Source: Ekhidna lutea
GTDB lineage: Bacteria > Bacteroidota > Bacteroidia > Cytophagales > Cyclobacteriaceae
Assembly: GCF_900188325.1 (NCBI RefSeq)
Contig: NZ_FZPD01000007.1
Span: forward strand, 1-64,000
Direction: 5' to 3'
Length of the DNA stretch: 64,000 nucleotides
The notes under the pieces were generated by a model. That model did not search any database. It saw only the letters and a list, made by a program, of their open reading frames with translations, and was not told the origin of the DNA. The position numbers and the translations under genes are program-made. Positions 55,143 to 64,000 of this stretch are shown one piece after another (position 1 is the first letter of the stretch; the number at the start of each line of letters is the position of its first letter).

Positions 55143-55817
55143 ATGACATACATTCGAAACATACTGCTTACTCTACTTTTGATCGGTTGTGGTAGTACTC
55201 AGGAATCTGGTAACAATGAGTCCTCAGATCAGAAGGCCACAAAGGAAGTTCAGAGCCCAGCTGAAGAAAAAAAGGTGATTTTATTCTTTGGCAATAGCAT
55301 CACCGCAGGCTATCAACTGGATATGGATCAGGCATTTCCTGCACTTATTCAAGAGCGGATTGATTCACTCGGCTTGAACTACAAAACCATCAATGCCGGG
55401 CTCAGTGGAGAAACCTCCGCAGGAGGTAAGAGCCGAATTGAATGGGTGCTACAAACGGTTCCGGATATTTTCTTTCTGGAATTGGGTGCCAATGACGGCT
55501 TGCGTGGTTTACCTTTAGACGAAACCATAAAAAACCTTCAGGATATCATTGATGCAGTGAAGAATGAGAACCCTGAGGTTGAAATCATCATAGCGGGCAT
55601 GATGGTTCCACCAAACCTTGGTCAAGGCTATAGCGACAAATTCAGTCAAATATTTCCTAAACTAGCTGAGGCAAATGATGCAACACTCATTCCATTTGTA
55701 CTGGAAGGTGTGGCCGGAAACCCAGAACTAAATCTATCGGATGGCATTCACCCGACTCCTGAGGGACATGAAATAGTGGCTGATACAGTTTGGAAGTATT
55801 TAGAACCTCTGCTCTAA
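55143..55817 (+). CDS. tesA: SGNH-hydrolase lipoprotein (TesA-like arylesterase)
   Basis: The 224-residue protein has a lipoprotein signal (LLTLLLIGCGS). The four SGNH blocks follow: GNSITAG (block I reads GNS where most TesA have GDS), GLSGET, LGANDGLRG and DGIHPTPEGH. TesA is a multifunctional thioesterase/esterase/lysophospholipase in the envelope. The place divergent from ybbA-ybbP is the same as in E. coli, which suggests a shared role. It ends exactly one base before the convergent LuxR gene end. Confidence 0.88.
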   Translation: MTYIRNILLTLLLIGCGSTQESGNNESSDQKATKEVQSPAEEKKVILFFGNSITAGYQLDMDQAFPALIQERIDSLGLNYKTINAGLSGETSAGGKSRIEWVLQTVPDIFFLELGANDGLRGLPLDETIKNLQDIIDAVKNENPEVEIIIAGMMVPPNLGQGYSDKFSQIFPKLAEANDATLIPFVLEGVAGNPELNLSDGIHPTPEGHEIVADTVWKYLEPLL

Positions 55818-56579
55818 TCACTCAAAGTAGAGCTGAAACGCATCAACATACTGTTTTGCCTCCATCACGGAAGTGATTTCGAGCTTTTGATTGATGGCTT
55901 TACGATGTGTAGCAACCGTGTGAACAGATAGAAACAATACAGAAGCTATTTCTTTAGAGGTCATCCCTTTCGCCATCATAATTAATACTTGCTTTTCTCG
56001 TGGAGTCAAAAGCAAATATTGCTTCATATGATGTTTTACAAATTCTCCCTCTTCGGATAAGTACTTGAAGGATTTTAGAGCACTGATCACACTTGTAGAA
56101 GGTGTTTTCACTGTGAAAACAGAGTGTCCATTTTCATCTTCACCCTCAAATGTGATTTTGGTTTTTCCAGATGCATTGAACTCTTGTTTGTCATAATCCA
56201 ACCATTTACGTGCCCTTTCTTCCGAAGAAAAATGCCTCACTTCACTATCAATCGGGTTATCATCAAAGTGATCCATGACCATTAAATGGACTAATGCGTC
56301 CTCCCCAACGACAAAAGCGACTTTGGTTGCTGTCTCAGAACATGGCACATTTATATTTTCCTGCACCCAACCAAGTTGTTTCTCCGTCAAAGCCAGATTG
56401 TAGTTTTTATGTAGCCATAAAGCTTGTTTAATCTCATTCTCAATAAAATACTTTTTGTAAACCAACATTTCCTTTTGAAATTCCTTAAAATGGGAAGGTG
56501 GCTTATGCCAAAACATCACATAGCGATGAGCTTCTTTTTCATATTCTATCGTAAGATGATCTCCGTTGTGAATTATCAT
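55818..56579 (-). CDS. LuxR-type HTH transcriptional regulator with unusual N-terminal domain
   Basis: The 253-residue protein has a C-terminal LuxR/GerE HTH (about 188-245): LLTPREKQVLIMMAKGMTSK and EIASVLFLSVHTVATHR. The N-terminal 180 residues are not a receiver; the DHLTIEYEKEAHRYVMFWHK start suggests a SpoIIAA/STAS-like fold, seen in other Bacteroidota proteins, but this is tentative. It lies next to the kinase-like TPR protein on the same strand, 89 bp away, so the two may work together. Confidence 0.8.
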   Translation of the reverse strand: MIIHNGDHLTIEYEKEAHRYVMFWHKPPSHFKEFQKEMLVYKKYFIENEIKQALWLHKNYNLALTEKQLGWVQENINVPCSETATKVAFVVGEDALVHLMVMDHFDDNPIDSEVRHFSSEERARKWLDYDKQEFNASGKTKITFEGEDENGHSVFTVKTPSTSVISALKSFKYLSEEGEFVKHHMKQYLLLTPREKQVLIMMAKGMTSKEIASVLFLSVHTVATHRKAINQKLEITSVMEAKQYVDAFQLYFE

Positions 56580-56668
56580 TTGATAAGATTAAATCGCAAT
56601 GTAAAGAATCGTTTATGGTAGTCTAATACTTATTCAGCAAGACTCCAACATGAGTTGGTTCAAAAAAC

Positions 56669-58453
56669 CTAATCTTCGGGTTTAAGAATTTCGCTCACCT
56701 TTCGAATCACCTGATCCAACTCCTCCGCTGAGGATAGAATACTTGCATTGAGCTGTTTTCTTTGCTCTTCATTTAATGGGTCGCTCGACTTTAGTTGAGC
56801 AGTGATGCCTAGAATCCGAGCCAAAGGAGCGCGAACATGATGAGCATTTGAAAATGCATACTCTTTGAGCTTCTCATTCTGCGCCTGAATTTTATTTGTT
56901 CTTTTCTTTACTTCAGCCTCGAGAGATTCATTTATACTTTGAATTTCCTCATTTACTCTGATCAGTTCGTCTGCCTGCTCAGCAAGAATTTTTGATTGAA
57001 GTGTTATCTCTCTATTTTTTCTCTTCAGTAGCTCAATTGATCTTTTTCTTGACTTATAATATCGGTATCCAATATACATCGTCCCTAAGGAAAGGAGAAA
57101 CATTATGGTGCCTCCATATATCAACAAATTTTGTCGTTGAATTTGGAGGCGGCTCTTTTCTAATTCAGCCTGGTTGAGCTCGTTCTGACTTGCCAGCATT
57201 TTATTCTCAGCTGAGATTCGCTCCATCTCAAACCTATTCTCATACATAGCTATCTCTTTAGCATGTGTGTCCTGATTGATGCTATCACGGTAAGCTTTAT
57301 GCAACAAGGAGTATTCAAATGCTTTCTCATAATCGCCTATTCCCTGATAAGATTCATAGAGCAATTGAGCTGCCTGGCTAATTTCCTTCTTAACCTTGAG
57401 TTCCTTGGATAATTCTAAACTTCTTTGGCCCATAGCAATTGCGTATCCGTAGCTCTCTAGACCTTTATATACCTGCCCAATATATAGCTGTGATTGGCTA
57501 ACGCCAATTCTGTGTCCTATTTCAGTATAAATGTGCCTAGCAGTTTCAAAATTGTTCAACGCCAGTTCATAAGCTCTTCTTTGCAAATGCAATCTTCCAA
57601 TGTCAATTTTCAAATTAGCTTCCAGAATTCTACTACCATGATTCTTAGAAGTTTCAAGGCTGGCTTCATAAAAATTCATAGCGGAATCATACTGTCCCAT
57701 TTCAAAATGAACTTCTCCTATATTTTGATAAAGTGTGGCTACCCTAATTGTTTTATTATAAGAAGAGTCAATTTCCAAAGACCTTTTATAATATTCCATT
57801 GCAAGCTTATAATCACCAGTTTCTTTATGAATGGATCCAATATTCGAATAGGTAGTTGCAAAGGCTTCCCTATCTCCTAACTCCTCCTTTATTTGAATGG
57901 ATTCAATATAGCACTCCAGTGCTTTCTTGTAATCTCCTAATTCATGATATACAAGCCCCATATTATTCAATGTTCCACCCCTTCCGCTTAAATCACCTAT
58001 TTGCTCCTTGACTTGAAGAGACCACTGATAATATTCCAGTGATTGAGAGTAATTGCCAAGAAGTTTATTAACAATCCCAATGTTGTTCAATGCGCGATTC
58101 ATTCCTTCTAAATCACCAAGTTCCTCGGATAACTCAAGGAAAGTGTGATAGTGCCTTCTAGCCTCCTCAAAATTCGATTGAGAATATGCAAGCGTGCCTA
58201 GGTTATTGTATCCATTGGCCATTCCTTTTTTATAATTAAGTTCCTCAGCTAGCTCCATAGCCTGGTGTGTATACTTGATAAGTGAGTCCGGAGAGGTCTG
58301 ATAATATCGAAACCCGATTTTAAGAAGTAGTAAGACCCTGGTAGTATCCTCCTGGGAGACCTTTAATTCAGAAATAAGGCTATCCAATTCCCTCTTCTGA
58401 CCAAAAAGGGATGTACACATTAGCACAAGTGCAATTTGAAAGTATTGCTTCAT
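56669..58453 (-). CDS. TPR protein with kinase DHp-like domain but no ATPase domain
   Basis: The 594-residue protein has a signal peptide (about 1-18), eight or so TPR repeats (about 30-380, e.g. ATTYSNIGSIHKETGDYKLA), a membrane helix (about 440-460) and a coiled coil. It ends with a HisKA/DHp-like helical pair: SNAHHVRAPLARILG, with His538 as the likely phospho-acceptor. It stops 56 residues later with no N, G1 or G2 box, so it cannot bind ATP itself. No frameshift is visible after the stop. It may be phosphorylated by another kinase or act as a dimerisation partner. A LuxR regulator gene follows. Confidence 0.8.
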   Translation of the reverse strand: MKQYFQIALVLMCTSLFGQKRELDSLISELKVSQEDTTRVLLLLKIGFRYYQTSPDSLIKYTHQAMELAEELNYKKGMANGYNNLGTLAYSQSNFEEARRHYHTFLELSEELGDLEGMNRALNNIGIVNKLLGNYSQSLEYYQWSLQVKEQIGDLSGRGGTLNNMGLVYHELGDYKKALECYIESIQIKEELGDREAFATTYSNIGSIHKETGDYKLAMEYYKRSLEIDSSYNKTIRVATLYQNIGEVHFEMGQYDSAMNFYEASLETSKNHGSRILEANLKIDIGRLHLQRRAYELALNNFETARHIYTEIGHRIGVSQSQLYIGQVYKGLESYGYAIAMGQRSLELSKELKVKKEISQAAQLLYESYQGIGDYEKAFEYSLLHKAYRDSINQDTHAKEIAMYENRFEMERISAENKMLASQNELNQAELEKSRLQIQRQNLLIYGGTIMFLLSLGTMYIGYRYYKSRKRSIELLKRKNREITLQSKILAEQADELIRVNEEIQSINESLEAEVKKRTNKIQAQNEKLKEYAFSNAHHVRAPLARILGITAQLKSSDPLNEEQRKQLNASILSSAEELDQVIRKVSEILKPED

Positions 58454-58535
58454 AGAATTAATTGGCCGATGACCTTTTAAGATAGCAATACTTTTAATAA
58501 TCCCATTTCAGATTCTTCTTAAAGTTTATTCATCT

Positions 58536-58543
58536 TAACTTTG
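58536..58543 (+). promoter_or_regulatory. Candidate -7 promoter element TAACTTTG
   Basis: A perfect TAnnTTTG match 8 bp before the mtaB ATG. No clear -33 TTTG is seen. The leader would be only a few bases long. Confidence 0.35.
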
Positions 58544-58551
58544 CGCTCCCG

Positions 58552-59859
58552 ATGAAAAAAGTCGCTTTCTATACGCTGGGCTGTAAGCTAAATTACTCTG
58601 AGACATCCTCTATCTCACGGATGTTTGAGGATAAAGGCTATGCAAAAGTTGACTTTACAGATACTCCTGACATCTTCATCATCAACACGTGCTCGGTCAC
58701 TGAAAATGCTGACAAGAAGTGCAAGAAGATTGTAAAAGAAGCAAAAAAAATATCTCCAAATAGCTTTGTGACTATCATAGGTTGCTATGCTCAGCTGAAA
58801 CCAAAAGAGATTTCTGAAATTCCCGGTGTAGATGCCGTTTTGGGTGCTGCAGAGAAATTTCGACTATTTGATTATCTGAATGATTTCACCAAAGGCGGAG
58901 TTTTCGCCTCTGAAATTAAAGAAGCAAAAGCCTTCAATGCATCTTATTCCATTGCCGATCGTACCCGAACATTCCTAAAGGTACAGGATGGATGTAATTA
59001 TGGATGTGCCTTTTGTACCATTCCACTAGCCAGAGGTAAAAGCCGAAGTGACACTATCGCCAATATTGTAGCTCAAGCTGAAGAAATAGCACAAACTGAA
59101 GTAAAAGAGGTAGTGCTTACCGGAGTGAACATCGGAGACTTTGGCATACAGGACGGAAGGAGAAAAGAGAAATTCATAGATCTGGTTAAAGCCCTCGATG
59201 AAGTTGAAGGAATCAACCGCTTTCGTATATCATCGATTGAGCCAAATCTGCTATCCAATGAAGTGATTGAGTTTGTGGCTCAGTCTAAACGATTTGTACC
59301 TCACTTTCATATTCCATTGCAATCAGGGAGTGACAATATTTTGAAGAAAATGAATCGTCGTTATCTCAGCGATTTGTATCAAAGCAGGGTAGAAAAAATC
59401 AAGTCACTGATGCCAGATTGCTGCATTGGTGTAGATGTCATTGTTGGCTTTCCCGGAGAAACGGAAGAAGAGTTTCTTACAACTTACAACTTCTTAAATG
59501 AACTTGACATTTCTTACCTGCATGTATTTACTTACTCGGAACGTCCAAATACGAAAGCGGTAGACATGGATGGAGTTGTTGATCAGAGGGTTCGCAATGA
59601 GCGCTCCAAAATGCTGCGTGGACTCTCCGAGAAGAAACGTCGTTTTTTTTATGAGCAGCAGTTGGGTCAGGAATTTAACGTTCTTTTCGAAGAAGACATT
59701 CAGGATGGCACTATGCATGGCTTTACTGAAAACTATGTGCGTGTAGCAGCAAAGTATGACCCTATTCTCATCAATGAGGTAAAAGCAGTAAAATTAAAAT
59801 CCGTCAACGCTGCAGGGTACGTGGAAGTAGAAGAGATAGAAGAAGTTCTCGTTCACTAA
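58552..59859 (+). CDS. mtaB: tRNA t6A37 methylthiotransferase MtaB
   Basis: MtaB adds a methylthio group to t6A37 in ANN-decoding tRNAs. The 435-residue radical-SAM protein has the N-terminal UPF0004 domain with cluster cysteines Cys11, Cys47 and Cys78. The radical-SAM motif is Cys148, Cys152 and Cys155 in DGCNYGCAFCTIP, followed by the SSIEPNLL and PLQSGSDNILKKMNR motifs. The C-terminal TRAM-like part is divergent. Length is normal for MtaB rather than MiaB or RimO. Confidence 0.93.
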   Translation: MKKVAFYTLGCKLNYSETSSISRMFEDKGYAKVDFTDTPDIFIINTCSVTENADKKCKKIVKEAKKISPNSFVTIIGCYAQLKPKEISEIPGVDAVLGAAEKFRLFDYLNDFTKGGVFASEIKEAKAFNASYSIADRTRTFLKVQDGCNYGCAFCTIPLARGKSRSDTIANIVAQAEEIAQTEVKEVVLTGVNIGDFGIQDGRRKEKFIDLVKALDEVEGINRFRISSIEPNLLSNEVIEFVAQSKRFVPHFHIPLQSGSDNILKKMNRRYLSDLYQSRVEKIKSLMPDCCIGVDVIVGFPGETEEEFLTTYNFLNELDISYLHVFTYSERPNTKAVDMDGVVDQRVRNERSKMLRGLSEKKRRFFYEQQLGQEFNVLFEEDIQDGTMHGFTENYVRVAAKYDPILINEVKAVKLKSVNAAGYVEVEEIEEVLVH

Positions 59860-59898
59860 CTCGCTTCAATCAAATCTAAATTTCCCCTTCCATAAAAG

Positions 59899-59919
59899 AT
59901 TCAGAAACAAGTTCTGAAT
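59899..59919. repeat. Short intergenic hairpin
   Basis: ATTCAGAA (59899-59906) pairs with TTCTGAAT (59912-59919), loop ACAAG, followed by GACCC. It resembles a piece of the TGTCATTCTGA-type intergenic repeats. It may help end the mtaB transcript. Confidence 0.4.
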
Positions 59920-59961
59920 GACCCTAAATCATGTATATTTTTGAGTCAATACAATTTGACT

Positions 59962-60570
59962 ATGAAGATTATCTGCATCGGCCGGAATTACGCTGAACAC
60001 ATCGAAGAACTTGGGAATGAACGCCCGGAGCATCCCATCATTTTCATGAAACCAGATACTGCACTTCTTAAAAACAACGAGCCTTTTTACTATCCGGACT
60101 TTTCCAAAGACATTCACCACGAGGTTGAAATACTTGTCAAAATCAAGAAGGAAGGAAAATCTATTAATCAACAGTTTGCACATCAATACTATGATGAGAT
60201 CGGATTGGGCATTGATTTTACAGCACGTGACTGGCAGACAAAAGTCAAGGAAAAGGGCCACCCTTGGGAAATAGCGAAAGCTTTTAATGGCTCAGCACCA
60301 ATCTCAAAATTTATTCCCAAAGGTGAACGAGATATGACTGGTGTTAACTTCCGGCTTGAGAAAAACGGTGAAGAAGTCCAGAACGGAAACACCAGTCTGA
60401 TGCTCTGGCCAATTGATGAAATCATTTCGTATGTTTCACGGTTCATTCTTTTGAAAACCGGAGACATCATCTTCACAGGAACACCTAAAGGTGTTGGGCC
60501 TGTTTCAGTTGGAGATCATTTGGTAGGATATTTGGAAGATGATCAAATGTTTGATTTTGAAGTAAAGTAG
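59962..60570 (+). CDS. Fumarylacetoacetate hydrolase (FAH) family enzyme
   Basis: From the ATG at 59962 the product is 202 residues: KIICIGRNYAEHIEELGNE, then PIIFMKPDTALL, HHEVEILVKI and GIDFTARDWQ. Metal-binding acids are in the HHEVE segment. The late FTGTPKGVGPVSVGD is also typical of FAH-domain hydrolases and oxaloacetate tautomerases. A TTG at 59941 would add seven residues and is rejected. Substrate unknown. The M23 peptidase gene starts 4 bp downstream. Confidence 0.88.
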   Translation: MKIICIGRNYAEHIEELGNERPEHPIIFMKPDTALLKNNEPFYYPDFSKDIHHEVEILVKIKKEGKSINQQFAHQYYDEIGLGIDFTARDWQTKVKEKGHPWEIAKAFNGSAPISKFIPKGERDMTGVNFRLEKNGEEVQNGNTSLMLWPIDEIISYVSRFILLKTGDIIFTGTPKGVGPVSVGDHLVGYLEDDQMFDFEVK

Positions 60571-60574
60571 CTGA

Positions 60575-62407
60575 GTGAGAAACTGCATCAAATACCTTTT
60601 ATTAATTGGATTTTTCACGCTCCAGGGACAGGAGTTCAATGGAGTTAAATATCAATTTCCTATAAACCCGGGTCAACAAAATTACCTGGCTGGTACCGTT
60701 GGTGAAATCAGAAGTTCTCATTTTCATACGGGTATAGATGTGAAAACGGGAGGACGGACAGGCCTTCCCATTTATGCGGTAGCTGATGGGTTCATTTCAC
60801 GCATAAAAGTATCCGCTTCCGGCTATGGATACGCGCTTTATATGCAACACCCGAACGGGACATTTTCAGTGTATGCCCATCTGGAAGCATTTGATCCAAA
60901 AATTGCCGAGTGGGCGCTTAAGGAGCAATACAGAAAAGAATCCTTCGAAGTAGACCTGTTTCCGGAAACTAATCAGTTTGCATATAAACGTGGCGACATC
61001 ATTGGGTATTCAGGAAATACAGGTAGTTCTAGCGGGCCTCATCTGCATTTTGAAATTCGAGATCCCAACCATCGACCGATCGATGTGTTAACGCTGGGTT
61101 TTGATGAAATCCGGGACAATATTGCTCCTGTTGTACAAAAGGTTGCTTTTGTAACGCTGGATCATAAGGCTCGTGTTAATGGATTCTTTGGAAGGTATGA
61201 ATTTGACCTGATCAAAACACCCAGCTGGTATCAAACAAAAGAACCAATCAATCTAAAGGGCAAAATTGGTGTTGAAATCTACTCTTATGACCCAATGGAT
61301 GGTATCCCTAATAAGAATGGGATAAAGAAAACGACATTCCAGCTGGATGGTGACACCCTGTTTTCAGAACATAAAGAAGCCTTTTCTTTCGGAAAACAAC
61401 GAAATGTGCTAGTTCATTATAACTACCCTGCCTACAAAAGAGGAAGCAGGAGATTCAACAAGCTGTACCTGGCCGATGGAAATGAACACAATATTTATAC
61501 GAAAGTAAACCGAGGTATCACTTTTGATGATCAAAATGAGATATTGATCGAGACAGAGGATAGTTATAAAAATACCTCCACATCAAGAATTCTGCTTAAC
61601 AGTGAAGCAGTAATCAATCAACCTAAACTGAATAAACCTGAACAAATTGGCAATTACCTTCATTTTAAATCAAGTCAGCAGGGATCTGTAATGCTGGAAG
61701 AATGGACTGCATTGGAGCCATACGCACAAGAAGGCGATGACAAATACTATATCTGGGACTTGAGAAATGGAACTCCAAAGAGCTTATTTATTGATGGAGA
61801 AACCAAACCTACTCATCTGGTCGGTCTAATTCCATCAAATCAAGAAATTAGCTATGTGCAAAATGAGTTTATGCTAAATCTCAAACACAGATCTCTATTC
61901 GATACGCTATACCTGGCATTTGAAAAAGAGCTTGATACGCTTGAGGAAAAAGAGTTTTTTCATTTTAGAAACGCAACTCAACCTATTCGATCGAATATGG
62001 AAATCACCCTGAGACCAGAGCTTGATTATGATGAAGAAAAAGCAGCGGTATACTCAGTGTTTGGAAGGAGAAGAAATTTTATGGGTGGAGAGTGGCAAGG
62101 CGGTGATATCACCTTTTCGACCCGTGATTTGGTTTCCTATACCATTTTAGAAGACTCCATTCCCCCATCCATTGATCTGAAATTGGCCAATGAGGATCAG
62201 TTAAAATTCAGGATTGATGATGACCTCTCTGGAATCAAAAGCTTTAAGGCAACAATAAACGGTGAATTTGTGCTGATGCATTACGAGCCAAAGCGTAAAC
62301 TGATTTGGTCGCAAAAGCTAAATGAAAACATTCCATTCAAAGGAATGTTTATGTTAGAAGTAATTGACAATTCGAATAACGGAACGATTTATACCAAGGA
62401 ACTATGA
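60575..62407 (+). CDS. M23-family metallopeptidase
   Basis: The 610-residue protein starts at a GTG, 4 bp after the FAH gene, and has a signal peptide (about 1-18). The M23/LytM domain (about 30-175) has the zinc ligands His51 and Asp55 in HFHTGIDVK, His102 in YAHLE and His158 in GPHLHFE. All ligands are intact, so it should cut peptidoglycan cross-bridges. The remaining 430 residues are beta-rich and family-specific. Its stop overlaps bcp by 4 bp. Confidence 0.88.
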   Translation: MRNCIKYLLLIGFFTLQGQEFNGVKYQFPINPGQQNYLAGTVGEIRSSHFHTGIDVKTGGRTGLPIYAVADGFISRIKVSASGYGYALYMQHPNGTFSVYAHLEAFDPKIAEWALKEQYRKESFEVDLFPETNQFAYKRGDIIGYSGNTGSSSGPHLHFEIRDPNHRPIDVLTLGFDEIRDNIAPVVQKVAFVTLDHKARVNGFFGRYEFDLIKTPSWYQTKEPINLKGKIGVEIYSYDPMDGIPNKNGIKKTTFQLDGDTLFSEHKEAFSFGKQRNVLVHYNYPAYKRGSRRFNKLYLADGNEHNIYTKVNRGITFDDQNEILIETEDSYKNTSTSRILLNSEAVINQPKLNKPEQIGNYLHFKSSQQGSVMLEEWTALEPYAQEGDDKYYIWDLRNGTPKSLFIDGETKPTHLVGLIPSNQEISYVQNEFMLNLKHRSLFDTLYLAFEKELDTLEEKEFFHFRNATQPIRSNMEITLRPELDYDEEKAAVYSVFGRRRNFMGGEWQGGDITFSTRDLVSYTILEDSIPPSIDLKLANEDQLKFRIDDDLSGIKSFKATINGEFVLMHYEPKRKLIWSQKLNENIPFKGMFMLEVIDNSNNGTIYTKEL

Positions 62408-62856
62408 TCACATTAAAACCAGGCGATAATGCCCCAGACTTTGAAAGCAAAGACCAGGATGGCAATCCAATAAAGCTATCTGATTATAAGGGTAAAAAAG
62501 TGGTATTATACTTCTACCCGAAAGACAACACTCCGGGCTGTACAGCTGAATCCTGTAACTTAAGAGATAATTATGAGGAGTTGCAAAAGCAAGGATACGA
62601 AGTACTGGGTGTTAGTAGCGATGGTGAAAAATCCCATCAGAAGTTTATTGCTAAACATGAACTTCCTTTTAAGCTTGTAGCAGATGAGGATAAGTCAGTT
62701 CATGAAGCCTACGGCACCTGGGATTTAAAGAAATTTATGGGTAGAGAATATATGGGCACAGTTAGAACAACCTTTGTAATTAATGAACAAGGGAAGATTG
62801 AAGAGGTAATAGAAAAGGTGAAGACCAAAGATCACACCGCTCAGATTTTGAAATAG
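62404..62856 (+). CDS. bcp: Thioredoxin-dependent thiol peroxidase Bcp
   Basis: Bcp reduces peroxides using thioredoxin. The 150-residue protein has the peroxidatic Cys46 and the resolving Cys51 in PGCTAESCNLRD, an Ala-Pro-Asp-Phe start (NAPDFESKDQDG) and the RTTFVINEQGKI segment. Length is normal. It overlaps the M23 gene by 4 bp (ATGA) and ends before a strong bidirectional terminator. Confidence 0.95.
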   Translation: MITLKPGDNAPDFESKDQDGNPIKLSDYKGKKVVLYFYPKDNTPGCTAESCNLRDNYEELQKQGYEVLGVSSDGEKSHQKFIAKHELPFKLVADEDKSVHEAYGTWDLKKFMGREYMGTVRTTFVINEQGKIEEVIEKVKTKDHTAQILK

Positions 62857-62877
62857 CCTTTATTGACGGAAAACAAA

Positions 62878-62908
62878 AAAAGGCCGGAATTTAAAAATCC
62901 GGCCTTTT
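62878..62908. terminator. Bidirectional rho-independent terminator
   Basis: AAAAGGCCGGA (62878-62888) pairs perfectly with TCCGGCCTTTT (62898-62908), with T-tracts on both strands. It ends bcp on the plus strand and the SusD-like gene on the minus strand. Confidence 0.92.
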
Positions 62909-62924
62909 ATATTAATTAATCTAA

Positions 62925-64000
62925 TCAGTTATCCCACCAAAGAGGAGTCTGAAGATTTCCATCTTTGATTGGAACATTTGCATTGTTCAAATCAATTTCC
63001 GTTTGTGGATATGAAACCCTTCTTGGAATCTCTCCATTCAAATTAAAAGAGTTTATACCATTTGAATTTGGAGTCAAATTAGGATATCCGGTTCTCCTAT
63101 AATCCGTCCATGTTTCAAGCCCATTCGAATACATGGCTATGTACTTCTGCGTGATAATCTGCTCCAAACGCGCTGCATTGTCAGCCAGACTGACAAGATC
63201 AGAATTAGCCGCAACATAAGCTGCATCATTTGCTCCCGTGAGCTTTGTAATTGAAGCACCGATTGCTTCAGCTAATGCTGCTTGAGCCGCAACCACATCA
63301 TTATTACCCATTAATTCGATCTCAGCCTCAATGAATTTCATTTCAGTGTAGCTTGTCATGATAACCGGTGCATTGATATTCGTATAAAATGTCCCCGCAT
63401 CAAAAGTGGTCGAATAACCCGAAGGAGTGCTTGCATCAGTAAGGAATAAAGCCGATCGCCTTGGGTCATTCAAGCCGTTAAGCATTCCAAAGAAAAATGG
63501 ATCGATGTTTATATTTCCACCTCTATCTTGTGAAAACTGATATGCCGGATTAGGCTCATTTGGGGAAGTACCAAAATTCAATTGCAAATCACCTGCTGAA
63601 GAAGAAATTGCATCGGCTAATTCAGCTTCCGCATCGGCATAGGCAGTGTTACTCACCTTGGTTAGCCTTAAATAATACTTCGCCTTTAAAGAATGAGCTG
63701 CAGCAATCCAACTGCTTGTGTTACCACCATAAATCAGGTCATCACTTCCTAACGCCGGACCAACACCTGCTGGGCCATTTAGCAAAGTAATTGCTTCATC
63801 AAGCAAGCTATGAATGGTCTGGTATATACTTTCCTGCGTATCATATGTTGGTTGAAGTTCTCCTGATCTGGCACCAAACGCATTGGTATACGGAATATCA
63901 CCAAACATATCAGTCATCGAACCCAGCCCGTGGGCAATAAGAATTTTAGCCATAGCTGAAGTGTGATTTGACTCCTCAGCGGTAGCTTTTTCTTCAATTA
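62925..64000 (-). CDS. SusD/RagB-like nutrient-binding outer membrane lipoprotein, N-terminus outside window
   Basis: The frame is open to the window edge, giving 358 residues of what should be about 480-550. AMAKILIAHGLGSMTDMFGD, PYTNAF, SWIAAAHSLKAKYYLRL and the C-terminal YPQTEIDLNNANV are typical of the SusD-like nutrient-binding lipoproteins. These cap a SusC-type TonB-dependent porin to import glycans or peptides. The signal peptide and lipid Cys lie beyond the window, and a SusC gene is expected further out. An internal ATG at 63953 is not the true start. Confidence 0.85.
   Translation of the reverse strand, partial: IEEKATAEESNHTSAMAKILIAHGLGSMTDMFGDIPYTNAFGARSGELQPTYDTQESIYQTIHSLLDEAITLLNGPAGVGPALGSDDLIYGGNTSSWIAAAHSLKAKYYLRLTKVSNTAYADAEAELADAISSSAGDLQLNFGTSPNEPNPAYQFSQDRGGNINIDPFFFGMLNGLNDPRRSALFLTDASTPSGYSTTFDAGTFYTNINAPVIMTSYTEMKFIEAEIELMGNNDVVAAQAALAEAIGASITKLTGANDAAYVAANSDLVSLADNAARLEQIITQKYIAMYSNGLETWTDYRRTGYPNLTPNSNGINSFNLNGEIPRRVSYPQTEIDLNNANVPIKDGNLQTPLWWDN

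Overview
The window looks like chromosomal DNA of a marine or soil Bacteroidota, most likely order Cytophagales. Evidence: AT-rich coding DNA; a SusD-type lipoprotein; a PafA-type phosphatase; the linked set OstA-like / BamD / RNA polymerase omega / CoaBC / DUF4835 / RecN; TPR-fused sensor kinases; LytTR and LuxR regulators; and TAnnTTTG-type -7 boxes. I see no tRNA, rRNA or CRISPR array. The genus cannot be fixed from the sequence alone.

Layout. 1-1.25 kb is accessory: the end of an HTH antitoxin-like gene, a 226-bp palindrome-ended element, a decayed IS110-family transposase and the tail of a broken gene. 1.25-9.7 kb holds small membrane and YwbE proteins, a secreted repeat protein next to a TPR sensor kinase, a SulP anion transporter and a Kef-type antiporter. 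9.7-23.6 kb is housekeeping: tilS, OstA-like, bamD, rpoZ, coaBC, DUF4835, recN, fabI, ispE and a 1348-residue AsmA-like envelope protein. 23.6-27.8 kb is a second accessory block. 27.8-41.4 kb carries a secreted protein, a TIGR02757 protein, a LysM protein, an NfeD protease, DUF3667, hemL, a TPR/periplasmic-binding protein, guaA, a PafA-like phosphatase and DUF4159. 41.4-49.7 kb holds a lipoprotein, then a tight run of outer-membrane barrel, secreted TPR-CHAT protein and membrane LytTR regulator, then small secreted proteins and a TlpA-like protein. 49.7-64 kb has a DEAD-box helicase, a broken toxin-antitoxin pair, YbbP/YbbA divergent from TesA, a LuxR regulator beside a kinase-like protein with no ATPase domain, mtaB, an FAH-family enzyme, an M23 peptidase, bcp and the C-terminal part of a SusD-like lipoprotein.

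The most unusual region is 23.66-27.77 kb. Unrelated cargo genes (a secreted unknown, a VapBC-type pair, a lipoprotein and a cupin) are separated by diverged copies of one long intergenic element. Copies begin with a TAACA-like core and two end in CGCTAGTTnnGCG. Two cargo genes are bounded by exact inverted repeats (11 bp and 9 bp) placed where integron cassette ends would be. A further copy sits at 271-496, abutting an IS110-family fragment. This is consistent with an integrase-less gene-cassette array with unusually long attC-like sites; that reading is inference.

A second point of interest is the barrel / TPR-CHAT / LytTR run, which is followed by an exact 12-bp direct repeat at 21-bp spacing, a geometry suited to LytTR binding.
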